A DNA stretch of 64,000 bases from an uncultured Maribacter sp. GTDB lineage: Bacteria > Bacteroidota > Bacteroidia > Flavobacteriales > Flavobacteriaceae. Both the position numbers and the translations under genes were made by a program. Shown piece after piece: positions 44,252 through 53,279 of this stretch. Positions within the stretch are counted from its first letter, which is position 1. Every line of letters begins with the position of its first letter. The notes below the pieces were generated by a model. It saw only the letters and a list, made by a program, of their open reading frames with translations. It ran no database searches and was not told where the DNA came from. The DNA is taken from the NCBI RefSeq assembly GCF_947496775.1, contig NZ_CANMDU010000012.1, positions 43,203 through 107,202 on the forward strand, written 5' to 3'.

Positions 44252-45247
44252 TTGAAAAAAATTAACAGTCTTTTCTATAGAAGTGTTTTATACACTCTAG
44301 TTTGCGTAATAGCAATTCAATGTAAACCCAAACAAAATAAAGAACCAGAATTTATCCTTCGAGCAAGTCATCTTGTAAATGACCAACATACATGGTTTAA
44401 AGCCTTTGAACATTTTGGAGAAATTCTTAAAGAAAGATCCAACGGAAGGATTGTTGTACAGAACTATCATTCGGAACAAATAGCAAAGGAAATAGAATCT
44501 ATTAGAATGGTTCAAACAGAAGTAATTGATATGACAGTTACAGGTTCTCTTTTAAATAATTGGATCGAAATTATGGCATTCTGCGAATTACCTTTTCTTT
44601 TAAGAGATTCCGTAGATATGAAAAATCTAATTAATGGACCTATTGGTAAACGAATGGAAAAAGAAATGCTTGAAAAAGTAGGTTTACGTCCCGTTTGTTA
44701 TTTTCAAAGTGGACTAAGGCATTTAACATCGAATAGACCTATAAAACACCCTGACGACCTTAAAGGTCTAATTGTAAGAGTCCCAAACGTTCCTTCCTTT
44801 GTTACCGCATGGGGAGCTCTAGGAGCAAAACCAACACCTATGGCTTTTTCTGAAGTTTTTACTTCATTACAACAAGGTACAGTTGATGCTCAAGAAAATG
44901 GGTTTGCATTAATTAAATCTACTGGATTTTACGAAGTTCAAAAATACCTTAACCTAACATCACATGTAGTTAGTTGGACGTATCCTGTTATTGGAGAAAA
45001 ACAATTTCAAAAATTCCCTGATGATTTAAAGTCCATATTTCTAGAATGTGCCAAAGAAATGCAAATTTATGAACACGATTTATATGTAGAAAATCAAAAA
45101 AAGGTTCAAAAAGAACTTAAAGATAAAGGGATGATTTTTGTTGATGTAGACAAAGATGCTTTTAATGAAAAATGTAAAGATGCTATTTATAAAAGTTTGT
45201 CTCCGGAAATGCAGGAAATATATCACCAAATTTTAGCTGACAGATAA
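44252..45247 (+). CDS. TRAP transporter solute-binding lipoprotein, DctP family
   Basis: 331 aa. It has a lipoprotein-like N-terminus (VLYTLVCVIAIQC) instead of a free periplasmic form. The DctP fold is indicated by LRASHLVNDQHTWFKAFEHFGEIL, then DLKGLIVRVPNVPSF carrying the ligand-carboxylate arginine, then EVFTSLQQGTVDAQENG. It captures an organic acid and hands it to the DctQM permease next door. The start is TTG at 44252; no ATG fits. The lactonase gene at the end of the operon points to a sugar acid as ligand. Confidence 0.9.
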   Translation: MKKINSLFYRSVLYTLVCVIAIQCKPKQNKEPEFILRASHLVNDQHTWFKAFEHFGEILKERSNGRIVVQNYHSEQIAKEIESIRMVQTEVIDMTVTGSLLNNWIEIMAFCELPFLLRDSVDMKNLINGPIGKRMEKEMLEKVGLRPVCYFQSGLRHLTSNRPIKHPDDLKGLIVRVPNVPSFVTAWGALGAKPTPMAFSEVFTSLQQGTVDAQENGFALIKSTGFYEVQKYLNLTSHVVSWTYPVIGEKQFQKFPDDLKSIFLECAKEMQIYEHDLYVENQKKVQKELKDKGMIFVDVDKDAFNEKCKDAIYKSLSPEMQEIYHQILADR

Positions 45248-45256
45248 TTTTATAGT

Positions 45257-45703
45257 ATGAAAAAAAGAATAAATACATTTTTTAAATACGGAACCCTGTT
45301 AGGGACTTTGGGTTTTATTATTTCTACAATAATTCAAATTTATAGTCGATTTTTTATGGAAAAACCTCCTTCATGGACAGAAGAAGCCTCTCGTTTTTTC
45401 TTTATATATGCGGTGAGTTTTGCAGCTGGGTTAGCCATGAAAGATAAAAGTTATGTTTTTTTTGATGGACTATATAATACATTTAGTGACTCTTTTAAAC
45501 CAAAATTAACTCTGTTTATAAGTATAATTACCTCTTTTCTGTTTACAACATTTACTATTTATAGTTTAAAATTCGTTATTCTAGGAATCCCTGAAAAATC
45601 TCCTAGTATGGAAATACCAATGGCTATAGGTTTTGCCAGTATGACCTTAATGGGAATTTCTATTACTTACTATTCAATTATTGATCTAATTAAAAGAAAA
45701 TAA
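45257..45703 (+). CDS. TRAP transporter small permease, DctQ family
   Basis: A 148-aa four-helix membrane protein: KYGTLLGTLGFIISTIIQIYSRFF, EEASRFFFIYAVSFAAGLAMKDKSYVFFDGLY and the end helix FASMTLMGISITYYSIIDL. The EEASRFFFIY motif is the DctQ signature (usually W-x-EE-x-x-R). The stop overlaps the large permease ATG by one base (TAATG). Confidence 0.9.
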   Translation: MKKRINTFFKYGTLLGTLGFIISTIIQIYSRFFMEKPPSWTEEASRFFFIYAVSFAAGLAMKDKSYVFFDGLYNTFSDSFKPKLTLFISIITSFLFTTFTIYSLKFVILGIPEKSPSMEIPMAIGFASMTLMGISITYYSIIDLIKRK

Positions 45704-46977
45704 TGATTTGGACTGTTATAATAATATTTGCAATATGCTTAATACTAAGGTTTCCAATTGCATTTTCCCTAGGAATATCTTGTTTAGCATATTTACTCAT
45801 TAAAGGAATACCTTTGATTTTGATTCCAATGAAAATGTACTCAGGAATTGACGTTTTTGTTCTTCTAAGCATTCCTGGGTTTATACTAGCTGGTAATTTA
45901 ATGAATCAAGGAGGCTTAACAGCAAAAATAATTGGTTTTTGCAATCACCTATTAGGGCATATTAGAGGAGGGCTAGCACTAGCAAATATTGGTGCTTCTA
46001 TGCTATTTGCAGGAATTTCCGGTACAGCTGTTTCAGATACCGCAAGTATTGGAGCCGTAATGATTCCTGCAATGAAAAAAGAAGGTTATGATGCGGATTT
46101 TTCTTGTGCTGTTACCGCTTCCTCTTCTACAGTTGGGCCAATTATACCTCCAAGTGTACCCATGATTATTGCAGCAACTTTAAGTGGCTTATCCGTTGGT
46201 AAACTGTTTTTAGCAGGAGCTTTACCTGGACTTTTATTGGGAGTAGGACTTATGATTACGACGTACTACATATCAGTAAAAAGAAAATACCCTAAACACC
46301 CCAAAAGTTCATTTAAGCAAATTATGATTGGGTTTAAAGATACTTTTTGGTCTCTCTTAATGACCTTTATAATTTTATTTGGTATTATCGGCGGTGTTTT
46401 CACTCCAACAGAGGCATCTATTATAGCCGTAATTTATGCTCTTTTAATTGGAGCTTTTGTCTACAAAAAAATTAGTTTTAAAAATTTAGCGGTAATTACT
46501 TTAGACTCCATGAAAACCTCAGCTTCATTAATGGTCTTAATTGGGTTTGCTAATCTTTTTGGATGGATTTTAATTACAGAGCAATTACCGCAAATAATCT
46601 CCACTGAAATTTTAGGGTTTTCTACCAACAAATACGTAGTACTACTAGTTATTAATTTACTGCTTATTTTTATAGGTACATTTATGGAAACCATTGCTGC
46701 TCTACTCATTCTTTTTCCTATTTTGTTAAAGCTTGCAGTTGCAGTTGACGTAGACCCAATTCATTTTGCTATTATTGCATTGCTGAATTTAATGATAGGG
46801 CTCACGACCCCTCCATTAGGAATATGCTTGTTTGTTTCTTCCAGTATCGGAAAAGTATCTATAAGTAAAGTAAGTAAGGCTAGCTTACCTTTTTTAGCTG
46901 TAAGTATATTAGTTTTAATACTTGTAACTTTATTTCCTAGTATTTCTCTGATTTTGCCAAATTTAATTTTAGAGTAA
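45703..46977 (+). CDS. TRAP transporter large permease, DctM family
   Basis: 424 aa, about twelve membrane segments, the sodium-coupled transport subunit. DctM motifs: MYSGIDVFVLLSIPGFILAGNLMNQGG, SGTAVSDTASIGAVMIPAMKKEGYD and SSSTVGPIIPPSVPMIIAA, then LLGVGLM, and NLMIGLTTPPLGICLFV in the second half. It is translationally coupled to DctQ and followed by the lactonase-like gene after 5 bp. Confidence 0.92.
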   Translation: MIWTVIIIFAICLILRFPIAFSLGISCLAYLLIKGIPLILIPMKMYSGIDVFVLLSIPGFILAGNLMNQGGLTAKIIGFCNHLLGHIRGGLALANIGASMLFAGISGTAVSDTASIGAVMIPAMKKEGYDADFSCAVTASSSTVGPIIPPSVPMIIAATLSGLSVGKLFLAGALPGLLLGVGLMITTYYISVKRKYPKHPKSSFKQIMIGFKDTFWSLLMTFIILFGIIGGVFTPTEASIIAVIYALLIGAFVYKKISFKNLAVITLDSMKTSASLMVLIGFANLFGWILITEQLPQIISTEILGFSTNKYVVLLVINLLLIFIGTFMETIAALLILFPILLKLAVAVDVDPIHFAIIALLNLMIGLTTPPLGICLFVSSSIGKVSISKVSKASLPFLAVSILVLILVTLFPSISLILPNLILE

Positions 46978-46982
46978 AAAAT

Positions 46983-47876
46983 ATGGACAACAAGTATATA
47001 ATCATAGCTATTTGTATGTTTTTTTCAATAATGCAGATTACTGCTCAAGGTATTATAGCTAAAAATGCAAAATTAGAATTAGTATCCGATGCTTTTAAAT
47101 TTACGGAAGGTCCTGCATCGGACAAAGATGGCAACGTCTATTTTACCGACCAACCAAATAATCGCATTCTTATGTGGTCATCGCAAACTAATGCTATTAG
47201 TACTTTTATGGAAAATGCAGGACGTTCTAACGGATTATATTTTGATAACAATGAGAATTTGTTAGCCTGTGCTGATGAAAATTTTGAATTATGGCAAATA
47301 GACCCAAAGAAAAACAAAAAGGTACTGGTGTCTGATTTTAATAATTTAAAACTAAATGGCCCTAATGATTTATGGGTTACACCAAATGGTGGTATTTATT
47401 TTACAGACCCATATTACCAAAGACCATATTGGACAAGAACAAAAAAAGAAATAGAAAAAGAACGAGTATATTATATAGATCCTAAAAAGAAAACCGTACA
47501 TATTGTTGCTAATGATTTAATACAACCTAATGGTATTATAGGAGCTCCTGATGGCAAAACACTTTATGTTGCAGATATTGGAAATAAAAAAACATATAGC
47601 TACACCATAGGTGAAGATGGATCATTAAGCAACAAAGCACTTTTTACTTCTATGGGGTCAGATGGTATGACTATAGATAATAAAGGAAATGTATATTTAA
47701 CAGGAAAAGGAGTTACCGTTTTTAATAAAAAAGGAAAGCAAATTCATCATATTAATATAAATCAAAATTGGACTGCCAATGTAACTTTCGGAGGTCCTGA
47801 ACAAAACATCCTTTTTATAACGGCGATGAATTCTGTTTACACATTAAAAATGAATGTAAAAGGCGTTAGGTACTAA
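46983..47876 (+). CDS. SMP-30/gluconolactonase-family secreted protein
   Basis: A six-bladed beta-propeller of the SMP-30/Gluconolactonase/LRE-like family: FKFTEGPASDKDGNVYFTDQPNNRI (metal-binding glutamate in TEGP), LNGPNDLWVTPNGGIYFTDPYY, PNGIIGAPDGKTLYVADIGNKKTY. A signal peptide (KYIIIAICMFFSIMQITAQ) places it in the periplasm. 297 aa. It lies 5 bp after the TRAP permease, so it would open sugar lactones to aldonic acids that the transporter can then import. Confidence 0.85.
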   Translation: MDNKYIIIAICMFFSIMQITAQGIIAKNAKLELVSDAFKFTEGPASDKDGNVYFTDQPNNRILMWSSQTNAISTFMENAGRSNGLYFDNNENLLACADENFELWQIDPKKNKKVLVSDFNNLKLNGPNDLWVTPNGGIYFTDPYYQRPYWTRTKKEIEKERVYYIDPKKKTVHIVANDLIQPNGIIGAPDGKTLYVADIGNKKTYSYTIGEDGSLSNKALFTSMGSDGMTIDNKGNVYLTGKGVTVFNKKGKQIHHININQNWTANVTFGGPEQNILFITAMNSVYTLKMNVKGVRY

Positions 47877-47905
47877 AAAACCACCCTTAAAAGAGTGGTT
47901 TATAA
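47877..47905 (+). terminator. Probable terminator after the TRAP/lactonase operon
   Basis: The inverted repeat AACCAC / GTGGTT (47879-47884 with 47895-47900) begins a few bases after the stop codon. The T-run after it is short, so the terminator is weak. Confidence 0.45.
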
Positions 47906-47939
47906 ATTGTTAGTTACCCTAATTGGTTGTTTTAAACTA

Positions 47940-48272
47940 CTAACTTAACTCAGCTTGTACCAAATAATAAAAAGCTGGTCTACTTTTCATTCGAATACCA
48001 GACATTTTAGAAGCTACACCTTCTATTGCAGCCATTGCTTTATCTTTATCTGTAACTCCTAACTTTTTTTCCACAAAATTTCTACGAACTGTTTCCAATT
48101 CCGATTCATCCTGTCCAGAAACTAGTGTAGCGTCCTTATTATTAACCATAGATTTTAGACTGTTTACATAACCATCTAATTTATCATGATCAATATCTGT
48201 AACTCCACAATCATTTAATTGACTCACAGCCGTAGCCTTTAGTTTTGCTAGCTTTTCCGCTAATTCACTCAT
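47940..48272 (-). CDS. DUF2853 family protein
   Basis: 110 aa. The C-terminal ELETVRRNFVEKKLGVTDKDKAMAAIEGVASKMSG and KSRPAFYYLVQ match the DUF2853 helical bundle. It is cytosolic, with no signal peptide, and of unknown function. It sits alone between two plus-strand accessory operons. Confidence 0.8.
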   Translation of the reverse strand: MSELAEKLAKLKATAVSQLNDCGVTDIDHDKLDGYVNSLKSMVNNKDATLVSGQDESELETVRRNFVEKKLGVTDKDKAMAAIEGVASKMSGIRMKSRPAFYYLVQAELS

Positions 48273-48487
48273 AATACAATTGTTTTTAAGTTAATAATTT
48301 ATTACTGTCCAGTAAGTTAAAAAAACTAAGTCAAAAAAATAAATCAAAATGATAAAAAAATATTTATTTTAAAAACAGTAAGAACTTCTATATCTTTAAA
48401 TTTTAAGAAAAATTTCATCCTACAACATTCAATCTCTGTTGTTTGCTTAAAAAACTCTAATACATTAACTTAATACCATATTCAAAA

Positions 48488-49135
48488 ATGCCGAAAAGAG
48501 TTTTTATATTCTTTTTATTAATTCAGAGTACTTTTTGTATTTATAGTCAAAATAGATTTCAAACTGAAGTAAATTCTATTCAAAAAAAATACGAAACTCT
48601 ATGGAATAAAAATAAAGAAACTATAGTTTTTACAGGTAGTTCTAGTATACGACTATGGAAAAATTTAGATTCAATTTTTCCCAATAAACAAATAATAAAC
48701 ACCGGATTTGGAGCGTCTCTTTCTGGCGACTTATTACATTTTACGGATGAACTAATAATTAAATATAACCCAACTAAAGTCTTTATTTATGAAGGTGATA
48801 ATGATATAGCATACGATAAAACGCCAAAAGAAATTTTAAAAAACCTTATAGCTATAATTGAAAAGATTAAAAAAAGTAACAAAGAAATTGATGTAATTTT
48901 AATCTCAGCAAAGCCAAGCATAAATAGATGGCACTTAAAGAAAAAATATAAGCGGTTTAATAGAAAATTAAAACGCATAACCAAAAAGGAATCGGACATA
49001 CATTTTGTCGATGTCTGGAAACCTATGTTAAAGGGAAAAAAAATAAATACTGATTTATTTTCTCCGGACGGACTACATATGAACCCGCAAGGGTATAAAA
49101 TTTGGTATATGGCAATAAAACAGCATCTAAATTAA
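48488..49135 (+). CDS. Secreted SGNH/GDSL hydrolase
   Basis: Signal peptide RVFIFFLLIQSTFCIYSQ, then the SGNH blocks: block I TIVFTGSSSIRLW (nucleophile serine in GSSS), block II NTGFGASLSGDLL, block III YEGDNDIAYD (Asn), and block V SPDGLHMNPQGYKIW (catalytic Asp and His). 215 aa. Such enzymes deacetylate or de-esterify polysaccharides or lipids. It is 12 bp upstream of a GH20 hexosaminidase, which suggests joint work on an acetylated amino-sugar glycan. Confidence 0.87.
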   Translation: MPKRVFIFFLLIQSTFCIYSQNRFQTEVNSIQKKYETLWNKNKETIVFTGSSSIRLWKNLDSIFPNKQIINTGFGASLSGDLLHFTDELIIKYNPTKVFIYEGDNDIAYDKTPKEILKNLIAIIEKIKKSNKEIDVILISAKPSINRWHLKKKYKRFNRKLKRITKKESDIHFVDVWKPMLKGKKINTDLFSPDGLHMNPQGYKIWYMAIKQHLN

Positions 49136-49147
49136 AAACGACACAAA

Positions 49148-50758
49148 ATGAAAAAAGGATATCAATTACTAACTACCATATTTTTAATATTATTAGTCTT
49201 TGCCTGTAAAGAAGAACCAAAACCGCGGATTAAATTTCCTACCACAGATTTATCTAAAGCGAATATGATGCCTAAACCACTTAAAATCGTTGCTACAAAT
49301 AACGCTTTTGGTTTAGATAGATATACTGCAATTTATACCACAAAAGGAGCTGCTGGTTTTGAAAGCGTAGGCAATTTTTTGGCTAAAAAAATTAAATCGA
49401 AAATAGATTTAGATATCCCAGTAAATTCTGAAAGTCAAGAACCCGTAGAGCGTGTTATTTACATAAATCAATCGGATAGCTTAGATTTAGAAACCCCAGA
49501 AGCCTATCAATTATATATAAATCAAGATTCTATTATTCTTAACTCCAATACAGCAGAGGGTGCTTTTAGAGGCATACAAACCCTAAGACAAATCATTCCA
49601 GAAATTAGTAATGACACCTTAGCGGAGCAGAAAATATGGCCAGTACCTTCAGGTAAAATAATCGACAATCCAAATTTTGAATATAGAGGTTCCATGTTAG
49701 ATGTGGCGCGGCATTTTTTTAGTGTAAAAGATGTTAAAAAATATATAGACCTATTATCATATTACAAAATCAATGTTTTACACTTACACCTATCCGATGA
49801 CCAAGGGTGGCGCATAGAAATAAAATCTTGGCCTAAACTCACGGAGGTCGGTGGAAGTACTGAAGTTGGAGGAGAAGCTGGAGGTTTTTATACTCAAGAA
49901 GATTATAAAGAAATTGTTGCCTACGCTGCAGAAAGATATATGACAATAATTCCCGAGATAGATATGCCAGGCCACACCAACGCAGCATCTGTTTCTTATC
50001 CTTTTTTAAATGGAAATGGTAAACCTTTAAAATTATACGAAGGTATGCGAGTTGGCTTTAGTACTTTTGACACAAAAAAAGATACAGTATATAGTTTTAT
50101 TGATGATGTAGTTAGAGAAATATCCGAAATAACTCCGGGGCCTTATTTTCATATTGGAGGAGATGAAAGCCATGTTACCAAGAAAAAGGATTATATCTAT
50201 TTTGTAAACAGAGTAGAAAAGATTGTACAAAAACATGGTAAAAGAATGATTGGTTGGGACGAAGTTGCAATTGCCAATGTAGACTCTACCTCCATCTCAC
50301 AATGGTGGGCGAGTGAAGAAAATGCGAAAAAAGCAATAAAAAAAGGCATGAAAATAATTATGTCTCCTGCAAAAAAAGCATATTTAGATATGGAGTATGA
50401 TACTCTTTCTAAACACGGATTGCATTGGGCAGCATATATCCCTGTAGATACTGCTTATGTTTGGACTCCGGAAACGTTTGGCAATATTCCACGGAAAAAC
50501 ATTCTTGGAATAGAAGCTCCTTTGTGGTCAGAAACTATAAGTAATATAGATGAGTTAGAGTATTTAGCTTTTCCTAGAATTATTGGGTACTCAGAACTAA
50601 GTTGGAGTACCAAAGAAAATAGAGATTGGGAAGATTATAAAATTCGTTTAGCAAACCAAGCTCCGTTTTTAGACCGTATGGATGTAAAATATTATCCATC
50701 TAAATTAATAGATTGGAAAAAAAGCAAACATACGTATGAAATAATAGAAAAAGATTAA
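49148..50758 (+). CDS. GH20 beta-N-acetylhexosaminidase, lipoprotein
   Basis: Releases terminal beta-linked GlcNAc or GalNAc. A lipoprotein signal (LLTTIFLILLVFAC) is followed by the N-terminal GH20b domain (AYQLYINQDSIILNSNTAEGAFRGIQTLRQI), then the TIM-barrel catalytic domain starting FEYRGSMLDVARHFFSV. The catalytic pair is D-E in YFHIGGDESHV, which uses substrate assistance by the acetamido group. DDQGWRIEIKSWP is another family motif. 536 aa. It is partnered with the SGNH hydrolase; chitin- or mucin-type glycans are possible. Confidence 0.93.
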   Translation: MKKGYQLLTTIFLILLVFACKEEPKPRIKFPTTDLSKANMMPKPLKIVATNNAFGLDRYTAIYTTKGAAGFESVGNFLAKKIKSKIDLDIPVNSESQEPVERVIYINQSDSLDLETPEAYQLYINQDSIILNSNTAEGAFRGIQTLRQIIPEISNDTLAEQKIWPVPSGKIIDNPNFEYRGSMLDVARHFFSVKDVKKYIDLLSYYKINVLHLHLSDDQGWRIEIKSWPKLTEVGGSTEVGGEAGGFYTQEDYKEIVAYAAERYMTIIPEIDMPGHTNAASVSYPFLNGNGKPLKLYEGMRVGFSTFDTKKDTVYSFIDDVVREISEITPGPYFHIGGDESHVTKKKDYIYFVNRVEKIVQKHGKRMIGWDEVAIANVDSTSISQWWASEENAKKAIKKGMKIIMSPAKKAYLDMEYDTLSKHGLHWAAYIPVDTAYVWTPETFGNIPRKNILGIEAPLWSETISNIDELEYLAFPRIIGYSELSWSTKENRDWEDYKIRLANQAPFLDRMDVKYYPSKLIDWKKSKHTYEIIEKD

Positions 50759-50780
50759 AACATTTATATTGTAAAAAACC

Positions 50781-50809
50781 AAAAAGCCTTCAAATTATGA
50801 AGGCTTTTT
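50781..50809. terminator. Bidirectional terminator between GH20 and DUF5606 genes
   Basis: A perfect 12-base stem AAAAAGCCTTCA / TGAAGGCTTTTT (50781-50792 with 50798-50809) with loop AATTA, A-run before and T-run after. It serves both convergent units. Confidence 0.88.
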
Positions 50810-50828
50810 TATGTCTATTATAAAGGTT

Positions 50829-51251
50829 TTATTCTTCCTCAGTGTCCTGAGCATCTTTTTTCTCATCAAAATCAGTAATACCTTGATCGTGCAATAAGTT
50901 ATACCATTGTATTACTTTTTTAATATCACTAGCATATACTCTATCCTCATCGTAATTTGGTAAAACTTCAAAGAAATACTCCTCTAGCTTTATTTTGTCT
51001 TCTTTATGCCCTATAGAAGTTTTCTCTCCTTTTTCTTTTGCTTGTATTTTTAAAAACACATCTCGTAAAGGTAATTCTTCATCCAAAGTATAAATAGCTA
51101 TTTCTGATAATACACTTACATTACTTCGTAAACTAACACTTAGTTTTTTACCATCCACTAAAGATTCCGCCACAAAGCCCGTTCTAGTTTGTGTTAACAA
51201 CTTATATAATCCTGGTTTTCCTGCAATGGACAAAATTTTATCTAAACCCAT
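50829..51251 (-). CDS. DUF5606 family protein
   Basis: 140 aa, beginning MGLDKILSIAGKPGLYKLLTQTRTGFVAESL, the highly conserved start of this Bacteroidetes family; the middle KIKLEEYFFEVLPNYDEDRVYASDIKKVIQWYN and an acidic tail follow. It is cytosolic and of unknown function. The ATG at 51251 is preferred over a TTG four codons upstream. It lies 58 bp after def in the ruvX-def-DUF5606 run. Confidence 0.85.
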   Translation of the reverse strand: MGLDKILSIAGKPGLYKLLTQTRTGFVAESLVDGKKLSVSLRSNVSVLSEIAIYTLDEELPLRDVFLKIQAKEKGEKTSIGHKEDKIKLEEYFFEVLPNYDEDRVYASDIKKVIQWYNLLHDQGITDFDEKKDAQDTEEE

Positions 51252-51309
51252 ATTTTCTTTCAATTTTTAAGACCGCAAATATGCTACTTTTACTTTGATT
51301 AATTATCTA

Positions 51310-51900
51310 TTATCTACGTTTTTTCATGTCAGGAAAACGCATTCTATAGTCTACGGATATTTTTCCTTTAGAAATATTACTTAATTTTCCTTTTAATAAT
51401 CGTTTTTTAAGAGTAGATAATTTATCTGTAAATAAAACCCCCTCAATATGATCATACTCATGTTGTATAACTCTTGCCAATAACCCACCATAAGTCTCTT
51501 TGTGCTCTTTAAAGTTCTTGTCTAAGTATGTTATGTGGATAGTTCCTTTTCGTGAAACATCTTCTCTTATATCCGGTATACTAAGACATCCTTCATTAAA
51601 GGTCCATTCTTCACCAGACTCTTCAGTTATTTTAGGATTAATAAACGCTTTCTTAAACCCATCTAACTGTTTTTTTTCTTCTGCCGACATATCTTCATCG
51701 TCGGCAAATGGAGTAGCATCTACTAAAAACAAACGAATAGGAAGACCTATTTGCGGAGCAGCTAAACCCACCCCATGTGCATTATACATGGTCTCCCACA
51801 TATTTTCTAATAACTCGTCTAGTTTAGGGTAGTCCACATTTATATCCTTTCCTACTTTTCTTAAAACAGGATCACCGTAAGCTATAATTGGTAATATCAT
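51310..51900 (-). CDS. def: Peptide deformylase
   Basis: Removes the N-terminal formyl group from nascent proteins. All three metal-site motifs are present: GVGLAAPQIG, EGCLSIP (cysteine ligand) and QHEYDHIEG (two histidines plus catalytic Glu). 196 aa. It directly abuts ruvX (gap of zero bases), so the two are probably co-transcribed. Confidence 0.96.
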   Translation of the reverse strand: MILPIIAYGDPVLRKVGKDINVDYPKLDELLENMWETMYNAHGVGLAAPQIGLPIRLFLVDATPFADDEDMSAEEKKQLDGFKKAFINPKITEESGEEWTFNEGCLSIPDIREDVSRKGTIHITYLDKNFKEHKETYGGLLARVIQHEYDHIEGVLFTDKLSTLKKRLLKGKLSNISKGKISVDYRMRFPDMKKRR

Positions 51901-52326
51901 TTACTTTCTATTTAAATATGCTTGTAAAATTATAGTAGCGCTAATTTCATCTACTAAAGCTTTATTTTTTCTTTGCTTCTTTTTTAATCCACTATCTATC
52001 ATGGTTTGGAAAGCCATTTTAGAAGTAAACCTTTCATCTTGCCTTTCTACAGGCATATTAGGAAAAACCTTTGCTAATCTATTTAAAAAAGGGATAATAA
52101 AAGCCTCTGACTCAGATGGCGTATTATCCATTTGTTTTGCCTCTCCCACAATAATAGCATCTACTTTTTCTTCAGCAATATACTTTTGTAAAAAAGAAAC
52201 TAAATCGTGCGTGGCTACAGTGGTAAGACCAGATGCAATAATTTGTAATTCATCTGTAACTGCTATCCCAGTTCTTTTTCTTCCAAAATCTATTGCTACA
52301 ATTCTTCCCAAATTAATTTTTGGCAA
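51901..52326 (-). CDS. ruvX: Putative pre-16S rRNA nuclease / Holliday junction resolvase-like YqgF
   Basis: The YqgF/RuvX RNase H fold: GRIVAIDFGRKRTGIAVTDELQIIASGLTTV at the N-terminus, AIIVGEAKQMDNTPSESE, and the end VERQDERFTSKMAFQTM with DEISATIILQAYL. 141 aa. It starts at TTG (52326) or at a second TTG five codons later; no ATG is present. It is first in the ruvX-def-DUF5606 unit and divergent from dapD. Confidence 0.9.
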   Translation of the reverse strand: MPKINLGRIVAIDFGRKRTGIAVTDELQIIASGLTTVATHDLVSFLQKYIAEEKVDAIIVGEAKQMDNTPSESEAFIIPFLNRLAKVFPNMPVERQDERFTSKMAFQTMIDSGLKKKQRKNKALVDEISATIILQAYLNRK

Positions 52327-52412
52327 AAATAAACGATAAATTGTTATAACTATAAATTTGAAAGATGAATTCCCACACTTCCACTTATATTTGTGTAAAC
52401 ATTAGATATAAA

Positions 52413-53228
52413 ATGACGGAATTACAGAATATTATAGAAAAAGCGTGGGATAATAGAGACCTATTAAAAGAAAGCGCAACCCAAGATGCTATTAGAAAGG
52501 TTATTGCTTTATTAGACAAAGGTGAATTACGTGTTGCTGAACCAACTACGGATGGTTGGCAAGTAAATGAATGGGTAAAAAAGGGCGTAGTTCTTTATTT
52601 CCCTATTCAGAAAATGGAAACTTTAGAGGCTGGTATTTTTGAATATCATGACAAAATGCCTTTAAAAACTAATTATGAAGAACAAGGAGTTCGTGTTGTA
52701 CCTGGTGCATCTGCTCGCCAAGGTTCTTACCTATCTGCCGGAACTATTTTAATGCCTAGTTATGTAAACATAGGTGCTTATGTAGATGAAGGTACTATGG
52801 TAGATACTTGGGCAACTGTTGGTAGCTGTGCACAAATTGGTAAAAACGTTCACTTAAGTGGTGGTGTTGGTATAGGTGGTGTTTTAGAACCTTTACAAGC
52901 TGCTCCCGTAATTATTGAAGATGGCGTTTTTGTTGGCTCGCGTTGTATTGTCGTAGAAGGTGTTAGAGTAGAAAAAGAGGCTGTTCTAGGTGCTAATGTT
53001 GTTTTAACCATGAGTACAAAAATTATAGATGTAACCGGGGATAAGCCAGTAGAAACAAAAGGTGTTGTTCCTGCTCGTTCTGTTGTGATTCCTGGTAGTT
53101 ATACTAAAAAATTTGCTGCTGGTGAATACAATGTTCCTTGTGCTCTAATCATTGGAAAACGTAAAGAAAGTACCAATAAAAAGACTTCTTTGAACGATGC
53201 ATTAAGAGAATATGATGTTGCTGTTTAA
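52413..53228 (+). CDS. dapD: 2,3,4,5-tetrahydropyridine-2,6-dicarboxylate N-succinyltransferase
   Basis: A step in the succinylase route to diaminopimelate and lysine. The left-handed beta-helix of hexapeptide repeats is visible (ARQGSYLSAGTILMPSYVNIGAYVDEGTMVDTWATVGSCAQIG). 271 aa from the ATG at 52413, exactly the family length. An upstream ATG at 52365 would add 16 residues that are not part of the family. A terminator follows. Confidence 0.96.
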   Translation: MTELQNIIEKAWDNRDLLKESATQDAIRKVIALLDKGELRVAEPTTDGWQVNEWVKKGVVLYFPIQKMETLEAGIFEYHDKMPLKTNYEEQGVRVVPGASARQGSYLSAGTILMPSYVNIGAYVDEGTMVDTWATVGSCAQIGKNVHLSGGVGIGGVLEPLQAAPVIIEDGVFVGSRCIVVEGVRVEKEAVLGANVVLTMSTKIIDVTGDKPVETKGVVPARSVVIPGSYTKKFAAGEYNVPCALIIGKRKESTNKKTSLNDALREYDVAV

Positions 53229-53241
53229 CAAACTTATGGAT

Positions 53242-53277
53242 AAACGCTCCTTAAAATATTAAGTTTAAGGAGCGTTT
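53242..53277 (+). terminator. Rho-independent terminator after dapD
   Basis: A perfect stem ACGCTCCTTAAA / TTTAAGGAGCGT (53244-53255 with 53264-53275, loop of eight) ends in a T-run. It may also end the convergent glycosyltransferase gene whose stop is at 53280. Confidence 0.88.
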
Positions 53278-53279
53278 TT

